From Vicingaceae bacterium (GTDB lineage Bacteria; Bacteroidota; Bacteroidia; Flavobacteriales_E; Vicingaceae): a stretch of 64,000 nucleotides of DNA. Of this stretch, positions 9,476 to 17,877 are shown piece by piece. Each line of letters starts with the position of its first letter. The stretch's first letter is position 1. The notes beneath the pieces were generated by a model. The model did not search any database, was not told the origin of the DNA, and saw only the letters and a list, made by a program, of their open reading frames with translations. The DNA lies in the NCBI GenBank assembly GCA_028245195.1, contig JAOKCF010000009.1, positions 26,795 to 90,794 on the forward strand, written 5' to 3'. The position numbers and the translations under genes are program-made.

Positions 9476-10543
9476 TTAACTGTCGAAATCGACTACAATT
9501 TTACTTGACTTTGGTACGGCTTGGCAAGTTAAAATATATCCATGTTCTACTTCTTCTTTTTCTAAGGCATAATTTACGTTCATTGGTGCATCGCCTTCAA
9601 CCAACTTGGCTTTACACGTGCAGCAAACTCCACCTTTACAAGCAAAAGGTAAATCAGCATTGTTTCGAAGTGCCGCATCCAAAATGTTTTCACCATTTTG
9701 AGTAATTGTAAATGAAACTTGCACTCCATTTCTTATAATTGAAACGTCTGAAATGTCCTTGTTGTTCGTATCAAACACTTTCTTTTTTACACCTTTGGTT
9801 GGTGTACCAAATAATTCAAAATGAACTTTAGATTCTTCAACACCTTGTGCATATAAAAAATCTCGAATCATAAAAATCATTTCAGTTGGCCCACAAATGA
9901 AAAACTCATCGACAGAATTAAAGTCAATTATTTTTTCTGAAATGGTTTGGAGTTTCTCTTCCGTAAAGCGACCATTAAACAAAGGTGCATCCCTCATTTC
10001 CTTTGTTAAGAAATGATACAACTCGTATCGACTTATAAATTGATTTTTTAACCCCTCAATCTCCTCTCGCAAAATCATCGACTGCACAGATTGATTTAAA
10101 TAAAACAAACTAAAGGTTGATTCCGGCTCTTGATTAAGATGTGTTTTTATGATGGAGTGAATTGGAGTAATTCCACTTCCAGCTGCAAGTGCAACATACC
10201 GTTTCTTTTTCTTTGGGTTTACTTCGGTAAAAAAACGACCATTTGGTGGCATTACCTTAATTGTATCACCCGCTTTCAGCACATCATTAACAAAAGTTGA
10301 AAAACGACCGTCCTGAATCTTTTTAACAGCAACTTGCCATTGGTTATCAATCGGACTGCTGCATAAGGAATAAGATCTTCGAACTTCTTCTCCATTAATG
10401 ACTGCTTTTAACGTCAAGTACTGACCCTGCTTATAAGCAAAAGTCTCTTTTAATTCATCGGATATTTCAAAGGTAACAACCGAACAGTCAGCAGTTGTTT
10501 TATATATTTCACTTACTTGAATGGTATAAAACTGTTGAGACAT
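9476..10543 (-). CDS. paaE: Phenylacetyl-CoA epoxidase reductase PaaE
   Basis: PaaE passes electrons from NAD(P)H to PaaA through FAD and a 2Fe-2S centre. An N-terminal ferredoxin-reductase FAD domain (RRSYSLCSSP-like motif near 55-64) and NAD domain (AAGSGITPIHSI) are followed by a plant-type ferredoxin domain with CKGGVCCTC and a distal Cys in YILTCQAV. I choose the ATG at 10543: the upstream ATG at 10567 lies inside the predicted -7 element. It is the first gene of the operon. Confidence 0.95.
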   Translation of the reverse strand: MSQQFYTIQVSEIYKTTADCSVVTFEISDELKETFAYKQGQYLTLKAVINGEEVRRSYSLCSSPIDNQWQVAVKKIQDGRFSTFVNDVLKAGDTIKVMPPNGRFFTEVNPKKKKRYVALAAGSGITPIHSIIKTHLNQEPESTFSLFYLNQSVQSMILREEIEGLKNQFISRYELYHFLTKEMRDAPLFNGRFTEEKLQTISEKIIDFNSVDEFFICGPTEMIFMIRDFLYAQGVEESKVHFELFGTPTKGVKKKVFDTNNKDISDVSIIRNGVQVSFTITQNGENILDAALRNNADLPFACKGGVCCTCKAKLVEGDAPMNVNYALEKEEVEHGYILTCQAVPKSSKIVVDFDS

Positions 10544-10564
10544 AGTTATTTTTATAGTACCTAA

Positions 10565-10594
10565 CAAAGATAATTAAAGATGTTCTTCCTCAAA
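10565..10594 (-). promoter_or_regulatory. Promoter of the paaEABCD operon
   Basis: On the minus strand a TTTG -33 element (10594-10591) is followed after 18 nt by TATCTTTG (10572-10565), an exact TAnnTTTG -7 box. This is the best promoter match in the window. It lies about 22 nt before the chosen paaE start and excludes the upstream ATG as the start. Confidence 0.7.
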
Positions 10595-10620
10595 TGATAA
10601 TTATCAGTTTTTAAGTGTTT

Positions 10621-11304
10621 CTAAATAGTGGACTCTCCGTTCAAGTCCGTGGTTAAGTATGAAGTCATCACATCGAAGAAGTCTTGCAATATTTTATATC
10701 CTTCAATAACTTTCCTTTTAAAGTCATCTGCTAGGACTTCTTGATCTATAAATTTATGCATCACATAAAAACTTTTATACCGCAACAGGTCAATGTTAGG
10801 GTCTTCTTTGTCAAACCCTCGAGGCGCTGTTTTCAATTGTTCGCCAAGTAATTGATGGTAGTACTTTTTAAATTTCTGATCGGCCAATACTTGCCTTAAT
10901 GGATTGGCATCCAATTCAATTTGTTTACGAATCAAGTTTAAGTCATCAGTATTTGGCTGATAAAACCCTCCTCCAATAATAGTTTCACCAGGACTAACGC
11001 TAAAGAAATACCCCCCTCTCCTATCTGCCCCTTCTCTGGCAAAAGATCCACTTCGGTTTGTCTTATATGGGTCTTTGTTTTTCGAAAATCGCACATCTCT
11101 ATAAATTCGGTACAAACTCTTCTTACCAGTTGCCGTTGAAATCGAATCAAACTTATTCAACTCCTCAATAATGGACTCCGCGAAAATGTACATCTCTTTA
11201 TGTGATTTTTCATACCGCGGCTTATTTTCTGTAAACCAATCTCTATTATTATTTGCTGTTAAGTCGTTTAAAAAATCAAAAGTATATTGAGTTATAGGTG
11301 CCAT
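10621..11304 (-). CDS. DUF2461 family protein
   Basis: This is a 227-residue cytoplasmic protein of the DUF2461/TIGR02453 family. Visible family features are the N-terminal FLNDLTANNNRDWFTENKPR, the segment YRIYRDVRFSKNKDPYKTN near residues 66-84, and GYFFSVSPGETIIGGGFYQP. The biochemical function of the family is not established. The gene stands alone between the paa operon, also on this strand, and the decayed gene at 11417. Length and conserved blocks are complete. Confidence 0.92.
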   Translation of the reverse strand: MAPITQYTFDFLNDLTANNNRDWFTENKPRYEKSHKEMYIFAESIIEELNKFDSISTATGKKSLYRIYRDVRFSKNKDPYKTNRSGSFAREGADRRGGYFFSVSPGETIIGGGFYQPNTDDLNLIRKQIELDANPLRQVLADQKFKKYYHQLLGEQLKTAPRGFDKEDPNIDLLRYKSFYVMHKFIDQEVLADDFKRKVIEGYKILQDFFDVMTSYLTTDLNGESTI

Positions 11305-11416
11305 ATTACAAGTATAATTAGGTTTGATGTAAGATAAAAACTGAAAGCATAATTATAACTAAAAAAAATCAACTCGACCTTGGGTTCTAAAATTCTTAGA
11401 ATCGTATTTTTAGTTT

Positions 11417-11932
11417 TTGGAAACTAAAATAGTAAAAGCCAAACTTGGCTCTTTTTAATCAAACCTCAGGGGGTATCATTTTCTCATACCTAAAACTATT
11501 TCAGAATACTTAATCAAAGGGAAAGATCGGCGAGTTATAGTTTTATTCAATAATGAGATTAAGAATCACTGTGCTATCATGTCCTCTCAAGAAGGTCCTT
11601 TCATTATGCTAAACAAGGGAATAGTTAAACAACTAAAGATCAATACAGGCGATGTAGTAAAGTTAGAAATTGTGAGGGACACCTCAGAATATGGCATGCC
11701 AATTTGTGAAGAGTTTGAAGCAGTCATTTTTAGGGACGAGGTTGTATTCAATTATTTTCAAGCCTTAACTCCGGGCAAACAACGCAATTTGATTCACCTG
11801 GTGAAAAAAATTAAAAACCCGGATATTAAGATCAATATGTCTATGACTATTGCGAAACATTAAATAGAAACTCGAGGAACCATAGATTTCAAAGGACTTA
11901 ATCAAAAAATTCAATCAAAGAACACGAATTAA
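11417..11932 (+). pseudogene. Decayed YdeI/OmdA (DUF1905-like) protein with two in-frame stops
   Basis: One uninterrupted frame (no indel needed) runs from a TTG at 11417 to TAA at 11930-11932, broken by TAA at 11456-11458 and TAA at 11861-11863. Translation after the first stop gives GYHFLIPKTISEYL, GKDRRVIVLFNN and GPFIMLNKGIVKQL, the DUF1905 fold. ALTPGKQRNLIHLVKKIKNP and, past the second stop, RGTIDFKGLNQ match the OmdA C-terminus. The longest open part is 11579-11863 (94 residues, starting in the middle of the domain). An Arg stands where I expect a conserved Trp (LRGYH). The family is often annotated as bacteriocin-protection YdeI. Confidence 0.75.
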
Positions 11933-12046
11933 TTAATAATTACAGAGTCTTTTTTATTAGTAAGTATCTGTAATTATCTGTTTTTATGTTATTTAATGTG
12001 TTTTATCGATTTTACATGTACCTACATCTATATTCAAAATTAAACT

Positions 12047-12054
12047 TATGTTTG
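12047..12054 (+). promoter_or_regulatory. -7 element of the YceI lipoprotein gene
   Basis: TATGTTTG is an exact TAnnTTTG element 23 nt before the ATG at 12078. It overlaps the upstream ATG at 12048, which therefore is not the start. No clear -33 element is visible. Confidence 0.5.
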
Positions 12055-12077
12055 CAAATATTAATAAACAACAAAAG

Positions 12078-12707
12078 ATGAAAAAATTATTTAAACCTGG
12101 ATTAAGCATAATTGCAATTGCAACTATGGTAGCTTGTGGCGGTGCCGCTGACAAATCAAAAGAAGTTTCTGAAGAAACAGAAGTAATAGTAGAAGAAGTG
12201 ACTGAAGAGACTGTTAACGTAAATGCTAACGAAAGTAGCGTTATGTGGATGGGACAAATTATCGGAGGTATCAAATCTCACAACGGAACAGTAAAAGTAA
12301 CTGAGGGATTACTTACATTGAAAGGTGATGAAATCGTTGCAGGAAATTTTACTGTAGACTTGACATCAATGAATCCTGTAGATTCTAATTACACGGAAGA
12401 TCAGCCTTCTGAAAAGTTAGTTGGACACTTAAGTTCAGGTGATTTCTTTATGACAGATTCATTTCCAACTGCATCTTTTGTAGTTACAAGTGCTGATATG
12501 GCCGCGATGACTGTTACAGGTGATTTAACTGTAAGAGGTGTAACTAACTCTGAAACAATTAACGATGTAGCAGTTGATACTGAAGCTGGAACTGCTATTG
12601 GTTCATTAACATTTGACAGACAAAAATACAATGTAGCTTTTTCTACAGGAGCTAAAGATTTTGTTTTATCTGACGATATTGAGTTGACAATCAACTTGAA
12701 GATGTAA
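12078..12707 (+). CDS. YceI-domain lipoprotein
   Basis: YceI proteins form a lipocalin-like barrel that binds a polyisoprenoid-type ligand in the periplasm. From the ATG at 12078 the protein has 209 residues, with a lipoprotein signal ending in TMVAC, an acidic linker rich in Glu/Val/Thr (about residues 25-50), and the YceI domain (SSVMWMGQIIGGIKSHNG, LTSMNP, then SFVVTSADM). The terminal strand IELTINLKM is typical. It is a monocistronic gene with its own -7 box and a strong terminator at 12741-12780. Confidence 0.92.
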   Translation: MKKLFKPGLSIIAIATMVACGGAADKSKEVSEETEVIVEEVTEETVNVNANESSVMWMGQIIGGIKSHNGTVKVTEGLLTLKGDEIVAGNFTVDLTSMNPVDSNYTEDQPSEKLVGHLSSGDFFMTDSFPTASFVVTSADMAAMTVTGDLTVRGVTNSETINDVAVDTEAGTAIGSLTFDRQKYNVAFSTGAKDFVLSDDIELTINLKM

Positions 12708-12740
12708 GCTAGTCTTTTTTTTAAGCAGCTTCAAAAAACT

Positions 12741-12780
12741 AAAATCCCCATGTGATTTCGCTCTCATGGGGATTTTTGTA
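12741..12780 (+). terminator. Rho-independent terminator after the YceI gene
   Basis: Arms 12741-12752 and 12765-12776 (AAAATCCCCATG against CATGGGGATTTT) form 12 perfect bp with a 12-nt loop and T-rich end. It separates the YceI gene from the helicase gene, whose open frame starts inside it; the real helicase start is further on. Confidence 0.85.
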
Positions 12781-12876
12781 GTACAAAAATCCCTGCAAGT
12801 ATTTGCGTATCTTGCAACCTCTAATAAAGAATCGGCAGAAAAAAAGTGTTGGTTCTATTTTCACAATAACCAACAT

Positions 12877-14235
12877 ATGAAATTTAAAGACTTCGATTTT
12901 ACCGAAGAAATGCTTCAAGGCCTAGATGCTATGCGTTTCGAAGAACCAACTCCAGTACAAGAACAAGCGATTCCAATAATTCAAAAAGGAAATGATGTAA
13001 TCGCAGTAGCCCAAACAGGAACAGGAAAAACTGCTGCTTTCCTATTGCCTATTTTAAACAAAATTCAACGCTCAGGAGGTGGAAATTTAAACACCTTAAT
13101 TCTTGCTCCTACTAGAGAATTGGCCATGCAAATTGACCAACAAATGGAGGGCTTCTCGTATTTCACGGGAACATCTTCTATTGCTATTTATGGCGGCGGA
13201 ACCGGCTCTTCTTTTGAAGCTGAAAGACTCGCCTTAACTCAAGGTGCTGATTTAATTGTTGCGACTCCAGGTCGTTTGTTATCGCACTTGAATTTGAAGT
13301 ACGTAAAGATTGACCAATTAGAGCATTTCATTTTGGATGAAGCGGATCGTATGATGGATATGGGTTTTTCAGAAGACATTCAAAAGATTTCGGAATACCT
13401 CCCAAAAAAGAGGCAAAACATTATGTTTTCTGCTACAATGCCGGCGAAAATTAGAAATTTAGCAAAGGCAATAATGAATGACCCTGAAGAGGTGAACATT
13501 GCTATTTCTACAACTGCAGAAGGTATTACGCAGCTGGCATACAATGCACATGACAATCAGAAAATTCCTTTGCTTCAGCACTTGTTAAAAGACAAACAAG
13601 ATTTGAGCAGTATCATCATTTTTACCTCAAGAAAATCGAACGTAAAAGACATTGTTCGTGACTTGAAAAAGCTAAAAATGGATGCAGCAGGTATTTCTTC
13701 TGACCTAAGTCAAGATGAACGAGAAGAAGTACTGAGAATGTTTAGAAATAAAAGACTCAGAATTTTAGTCGGTACAGATATTATTTCTCGTGGAATTGAC
13801 ATTGACTCTATTGACATGGTCATCAATTACGACGTACCAAACGACCCTGAAGATTACGTTCACAGAGTTGGTAGAACGGCAAGAGCAAAATCTACAGGAA
13901 CCGCACTAACATTCATTGATGGTAGAGGGCAACAAGATTTTCAAAAAATTGAAGAATTAATTAAGAAGGAAGTTGAAAAACTACCCAACCCTGAGCACAT
14001 TGGTGAAGGACCGACTTTTAAGCCTGGAAGTTCAAGAGGTGGGAATAGTCATTCCCGCGGAAACAACAATGCCGGTGGTGGTAGAAAGACATATAATAAA
14101 AAGAAACCATTTGACAAGGGAAAGTCAAAAAGTGGTGAAACTAAAGCGAATACTGATTCAACTAAGACAGAAGTAAAAAAGAAGTTTTACCCAAAGAGAC
14201 CTCCAACACAGACTGGGCATTTACAAAAAGATTAA
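12877..14235 (+). CDS. DEAD-box ATP-dependent RNA helicase
   Basis: This cytoplasmic RNA helicase probably acts in ribosome assembly or RNA turnover. From the ATG at 12877 it has 452 residues. The Q motif region starts at MKFKDFDF, motif I is AQTGTGKT (near 46-53), motif II LDEADRMMDMG, motif III FSATMP and motif VI HRVGRTARA. The C-terminal 80 residues are a low-complexity Gly/Asn/Arg/Lys tail, common in Bacteroidota RhlE-like helicases. The open frame extends upstream to 12766, but that part runs through the preceding terminator and lacks family similarity. Confidence 0.94.
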   Translation: MKFKDFDFTEEMLQGLDAMRFEEPTPVQEQAIPIIQKGNDVIAVAQTGTGKTAAFLLPILNKIQRSGGGNLNTLILAPTRELAMQIDQQMEGFSYFTGTSSIAIYGGGTGSSFEAERLALTQGADLIVATPGRLLSHLNLKYVKIDQLEHFILDEADRMMDMGFSEDIQKISEYLPKKRQNIMFSATMPAKIRNLAKAIMNDPEEVNIAISTTAEGITQLAYNAHDNQKIPLLQHLLKDKQDLSSIIIFTSRKSNVKDIVRDLKKLKMDAAGISSDLSQDEREEVLRMFRNKRLRILVGTDIISRGIDIDSIDMVINYDVPNDPEDYVHRVGRTARAKSTGTALTFIDGRGQQDFQKIEELIKKEVEKLPNPEHIGEGPTFKPGSSRGGNSHSRGNNNAGGGRKTYNKKKPFDKGKSKSGETKANTDSTKTEVKKKFYPKRPPTQTGHLQKD

Positions 14236-14238
14236 ACC

Positions 14239-14264
14239 TTTGTCCTTTTTTGATAAAGGACAAA
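14239..14264. terminator. Hairpin terminator between convergent genes
   Basis: Arms 14239-14248 and 14255-14264 (TTTGTCCTTT against AAAGGACAAA) pair perfectly over 10 bp around a 6-nt loop. It lies just after the helicase stop and before the stop of the convergent MBL gene, so it can serve both. Confidence 0.65.
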
Positions 14265-14271
14265 ATAAATT

Positions 14272-15108
14272 CTAAGAAAATAGTTGATCGAATTTAAACA
14301 CTTCACTCAACCTCGCTCCTTTCTCAGTATCCTTCAAGGTGATAATTTCATTTTGAGCATCGTGCTCTAAAAACAAATATAAATCTTCGTCGATTGCTTT
14401 CTTGTAAAATCGTTTTCGATCTTCTAAAGTTAAAAGAGGTCTAGTATCGTAACCCATAACATAGGGCATTGGAATGTGACCTGCTGAAGGTAAAAGGTCT
14501 GCCATAAACGCCATCTTTTTCCCTTGGTAATTCAACAATGGAATCATCATCGCATCGGTATGCCCGTCGGCATAAAATATATCGAAGAAATCGAATCCGT
14601 CTTCTACAAACTTCAACTGCCCAAATTCTTGCATCGGCAAAATGTTCTCCCTTAAAAAGGATGCTTTCTCTCTATCGTTCGGCTGCGTAGCCCATTGCCA
14701 ATGCTTTTTATTACTCCAATAGGTGGCATTTTTAAACGTAGGTTCGTAAGCTGTTCTGTCTTTATTCCACTTCACACCACCTCCACAATGGTCAAAATGC
14801 AGGTGTGTTAAAAATACATCGGTAATGTCATCAGGATGAAAACCTGCTTTCTTTAGAGAACCTTCTAAGCTGCCGTCACCGTGCAAATAATAATACCCGA
14901 AAAATTTATCGCTTTGCTTATGCCCCATTCCGTTATCAATCAACATCAAACGATCTCCATCTTCAATTAACATACAACGCAGCGCCCAAGAGCACATGTT
15001 ATTGCTGTCTGCCGGATTCGTTCTTTGCCAAATAGACTTTGGAACTACACCAAACATAGCGCCGCCATCTAACATAAAATTCCCTGTTTCTATTGGATGT
15101 ATTTTCAT
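14272..15108 (-). CDS. MBL-fold metallohydrolase
   Basis: This 278-residue metallo-beta-lactamase-fold hydrolase is probably cytoplasmic, as no signal peptide is visible. The metal-binding signature HLHFDH is at residues 102-107. ADGHTDAM supplies a later His/Asp pair, and LEHDAQ near the C-terminus supplies the last His. A GDRLMLIDNGMGH strand precedes the active site. The architecture resembles lactonase-like or quorum-quenching-type MBL proteins, but the substrate cannot be told from sequence. The gene is followed by a shared hairpin terminator and is otherwise isolated. Confidence 0.88.
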   Translation of the reverse strand: MKIHPIETGNFMLDGGAMFGVVPKSIWQRTNPADSNNMCSWALRCMLIEDGDRLMLIDNGMGHKQSDKFFGYYYLHGDGSLEGSLKKAGFHPDDITDVFLTHLHFDHCGGGVKWNKDRTAYEPTFKNATYWSNKKHWQWATQPNDREKASFLRENILPMQEFGQLKFVEDGFDFFDIFYADGHTDAMMIPLLNYQGKKMAFMADLLPSAGHIPMPYVMGYDTRPLLTLEDRKRFYKKAIDEDLYLFLEHDAQNEIITLKDTEKGARLSEVFKFDQLFS

Positions 15109-15165
15109 GATACGAAGGTAATAAATTGCAAGATGAAGAACAGCTGCATGAAGACTTATGAATTT

Positions 15166-16044
15166 TTAATCTAAACTTTCAATCGTATACGTTCTTGACC
15201 ATTCTTTAATCTCACCTGGTTTCAAAGAGATGTGTATGAATAATTCAGGACTAACTACGTGCTTGTCTCCCCATAGGTTGACCTTGCTAGTTTGAAAATC
15301 TCCACACTCGTTAATAGCAATGTTATTTTTGCGATTGGTCAGTTGCCATTGAGAATCAACGCTACTTTCTCCATTTAAATGACTAAAGAAAAATGTCTTT
15401 TTAGGTGTGTCAATAAATTGAATTTGATCGGTTCCAATCTCTACTTTTTTTTCAGGATTAACGGTCTCACCAAACAACTTTTGATGCAATTGAAACGGAA
15501 AATTTAATTGATAATTCTCACCTATTGATTCTTGATTAATAGCTAAAAAATTATGGACATATTCATCTGTATTAATTTCCTTTTCCCCTGTATTTTCTAA
15601 ATAATACTTTATACAAAACCCGCTATCTGTGAGCGTAATCTCTTTTTTTAATACGTATGAATACCCTTTATTATCTTCAGAAACACAGTCAATACAAATT
15701 TGATCGCTCCATAGTGTGACGTTGAATTGAGCAGGCCTGACTTCATACGTTTTAGAAAAATCATAATTAGCGGATTCCTTTTTCAACAACCCAACACCAA
15801 TTTTGTGGAACCACTCTCCTTTCTCTACTGCATCAAACCCCAGAGCAGTATCTATTCCAAATTCATTGAAAAATCCTTCTCCTGAACCCTGCCAACCATT
15901 TAACTTCTCATAAGTTGATATGGGAATATTTTTAAATTTCACCTGAGAAATTTTTCCCGTCCAATCAAATCGAGAAGAATTGTAATTCTCTAGAGGAAGG
16001 TCTATTTTAATCTCTAGATTTTCATTTTTAAGTAGGTGCGCCAT
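15166..16044 (-). CDS. Galactose mutarotase-like beta-sandwich protein
   Basis: From the ATG at 16044 the protein has 292 residues and no signal peptide. FDWTGKISQVKFK, EGFFNEFGIDTALGFDAV and EWFHKIGVGLL near the N-terminus, with a later H-containing EYVHNFLAINQ, suggest the aldose-1-epimerase/mutarotase superfamily fold. Its C-terminal LKPGEIKEWSRTYTIES is typical of the last strand of that fold. I cannot assign catalytic His/Glu with confidence, so a hydrolase-associated or binding role is possible. The open frame reaches 16101, but the extra 19 residues are not supported. Confidence 0.65.
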   Translation of the reverse strand: MAHLLKNENLEIKIDLPLENYNSSRFDWTGKISQVKFKNIPISTYEKLNGWQGSGEGFFNEFGIDTALGFDAVEKGEWFHKIGVGLLKKESANYDFSKTYEVRPAQFNVTLWSDQICIDCVSEDNKGYSYVLKKEITLTDSGFCIKYYLENTGEKEINTDEYVHNFLAINQESIGENYQLNFPFQLHQKLFGETVNPEKKVEIGTDQIQFIDTPKKTFFFSHLNGESSVDSQWQLTNRKNNIAINECGDFQTSKVNLWGDKHVVSPELFIHISLKPGEIKEWSRTYTIESLD

Positions 16045-16185
16045 GAGTAATTTTGATAATTGATTTGAAGTAATTGTTCCAACCTTAGCGCTAAACCACA
16101 AACCCTAGGACAAGATTATTTGTTAAAAAAAGAATAATTCCCGTATTTCGTGGACTACAAGTTCGAGCGATCATGATGAGGACGA

Positions 16186-16737
16186 TTAGTTAAAATGATT
16201 TACATGTGCAGTCATAAAAGCGAATTTAAATATGCAGTTCCCAATTACATTCGTGACAAGCCAAAGAAACCAACAAAACGCTATAATAGTGATAGCTTTC
16301 TCTTTATATGAAGGCTCCTTTAGTCGAATTTTTAAGCTGGTGTCAGTTCACATTTCCTTCATCATTTAATAAGGCTTAAACAAAGAGATTATTGGAATAA
16401 TCCAACCCCAAATAGCCATGCTTTCTTTTTCATTGGTAATGGTTCTTTTTCCTAAGTTACTATAGCAGCTTTTAAACCAGCGAATATAAAATACTGCAGA
16501 AGTAAAGTAAATTAGCATGTATAAAATACCAATAAGTTGTTCTCTCAAGTCATTAGCGTTAACCATTTCTTCCGTAACCAATTCCTCATTTTGAACTAAA
16601 ATGAGAAGCTCATATTGAAAATACTAAGAGAACAAACTAATTAAATCGACCACCATGACGGTCCAAATTAGTCGTTGTGCCCATTTAGCTTTATGTGAAT
16701 TATGATAAATTTATAGGTTAGGGGTTTCACTACTCAT
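16186..16737 (-). pseudogene. DUF4328 membrane protein gene with four in-frame stop codons
   Basis: On the minus strand one frame runs from ATG at 16737 to TAA at 16188-16186 without any indel. It is broken by TAA (16713-16711), TAG (16626-16624), TAA (16368-16366) and TGA (16350-16348). Reading through gives a DUF4328-like membrane protein: HKAKWAQRLIW and VMVVDLISLFS (first helix), then FYIRWFKSCYSNL, WGWIIPIISLFKPY, stop, MMKEM, stop, TDTSLK, and a last helix with ITIIAFCWFLWLVTNVIG. The stops after KPY and MMKEM fall where the family usually has Gln and Trp, so single transitions (CAA to TAA, TGG to TGA) explain them. The longest open piece is 16366-16581. Confidence 0.72.
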
Positions 16738-16955
16738 CGTATTCAAATGATTGGGATTAATAAATAAAAATCCGTCAAGATAGTGATTACATTTATTATT
16801 TAATTCCTTTTTATCAAGACCACACTAACGATCTTTTAAAGATGACAAAATTTAGAAAAAGATAGTCAGTTTTTTTTAATCATTCATAATTCCTGTGTAA
16901 CTATTTTATAAATTATAAAACATTACAAAATCCCAATTTTTAATTGAAGAGTTTA

Positions 16956-17288
16956 TTAATGCACCTTTTCGCCGTTCTCTGCTTTTCGTTCGGTAGAAAG
17001 CAAAATAATCTCCCCATTTTCATCGGCCGCGCCCAATACTAAACACTCTGACATGAAGTTGGCAATTTGCTTCGGTGGGAAATTGACTACTGCTAAAATT
17101 TGTCTACCAACAAGACTCTCTTTGCTGTAATGATGAACGATTTGGGCAGAGCTATTTTTAATTCCCAGTTCTTTTCCAAAGTCAATTTTGAGCTGCCAGG
17201 CCGGATTGCGTGCTTTCGGAAAATCATTCACTTCTAAAATCGTTCCGGTACGGATATCTACTTTATTGAAGTCTTCCCAGCTAATCAT
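16956..17288 (-). CDS. csaA: CsaA-like tRNA-binding domain protein
   Basis: This 110-residue protein consists of a single EMAP II/Trbp111-type OB-fold tRNA-binding domain. Visible features are the start WEDFNKVDIRTGTILEVNDFP, the middle PAWQLKIDFG, and the family end with VNFPPKQIANFMSECLVLG. CsaA is described as a chaperone or export-related tRNA-binding protein in other bacteria; that role is inferred here. Its ATG is 3 nt after the stop of the DinB-like gene, so the two are probably co-transcribed, with DinB first. Confidence 0.9.
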   Translation of the reverse strand: MISWEDFNKVDIRTGTILEVNDFPKARNPAWQLKIDFGKELGIKNSSAQIVHHYSKESLVGRQILAVVNFPPKQIANFMSECLVLGAADENGEIILLSTERKAENGEKVH

Positions 17289-17291
17289 ATG

Positions 17292-17795
17292 TTAAAGGTA
17301 TTTCTGCTCAATTACCCAAATGTGGTGTAATTCATGACCTATTAAAATATACATAATTTGTTGGGGAGTCATATCCAAACCATTGGCATTTCCTTTTGCT
17401 TTGAGCATCTCTTCAGAAAAGCTCTTAAACAAATCCATGGTGCTTGCTCGTAAGCGCTTTAACTCCTCTAGAAGGTCTTTTAAACTCCTGCGATTTGCAG
17501 AAGAGTTAGCCGCATATTCATTGTGATCGTAGCCTCTAATTGCATTAATTTCGCCCCTTGTAAAACTTAGTGCCCGGTAAGCATAAATTCGTTCCGTATC
17601 GATTACATGCTGCACTACTTCTTTTATACTCCACTTACCTTCAGCATATCCTTTATTGGCTTGTTCATCAGACACCATAGCCAATGTTTTGATGGTATTT
17701 TTCAAAGTAACAATCAACAATTCAAAGGGGTCTTTTCCCTCTGGAATTCTCTCGATGTATTGCTGATAATATTCCGGGTATTTTTTTGAGTTCAT
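17292..17795 (-). CDS. DinB-family (YfiT-like) putative metalloenzyme
   Basis: This 167-residue four-helix-bundle protein belongs to the DinB superfamily, a metal-binding fold used for thiol-transferase and other activities. Three His metal-ligand candidates are visible: H in KEVVQHVIDTERIYAYRAL (near residues 65-83) and the C-terminal pair in LIGHELHHIWVIEQ (near 152-165). In a window that also encodes BshC, a bacillithiol-dependent role is possible, but it is only an inference. The gene lies directly upstream of csaA with a 3-nt gap. Confidence 0.85.
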   Translation of the reverse strand: MNSKKYPEYYQQYIERIPEGKDPFELLIVTLKNTIKTLAMVSDEQANKGYAEGKWSIKEVVQHVIDTERIYAYRALSFTRGEINAIRGYDHNEYAANSSANRRSLKDLLEELKRLRASTMDLFKSFSEEMLKAKGNANGLDMTPQQIMYILIGHELHHIWVIEQKYL

Positions 17796-17877
17796 AATTA
17801 CAAATGACGTATTCTACTTGCAAATAAAAAGAACTAAGTCCAAAGAGAAAGTATGAGAGCGTTAAATATTTATTGCT

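Noticed and set aside
12766..12876. N-terminal extension of the helicase frame
   Set aside because: It runs through a strong terminator and lacks helicase similarity; the ATG at 12877 matches the family start.
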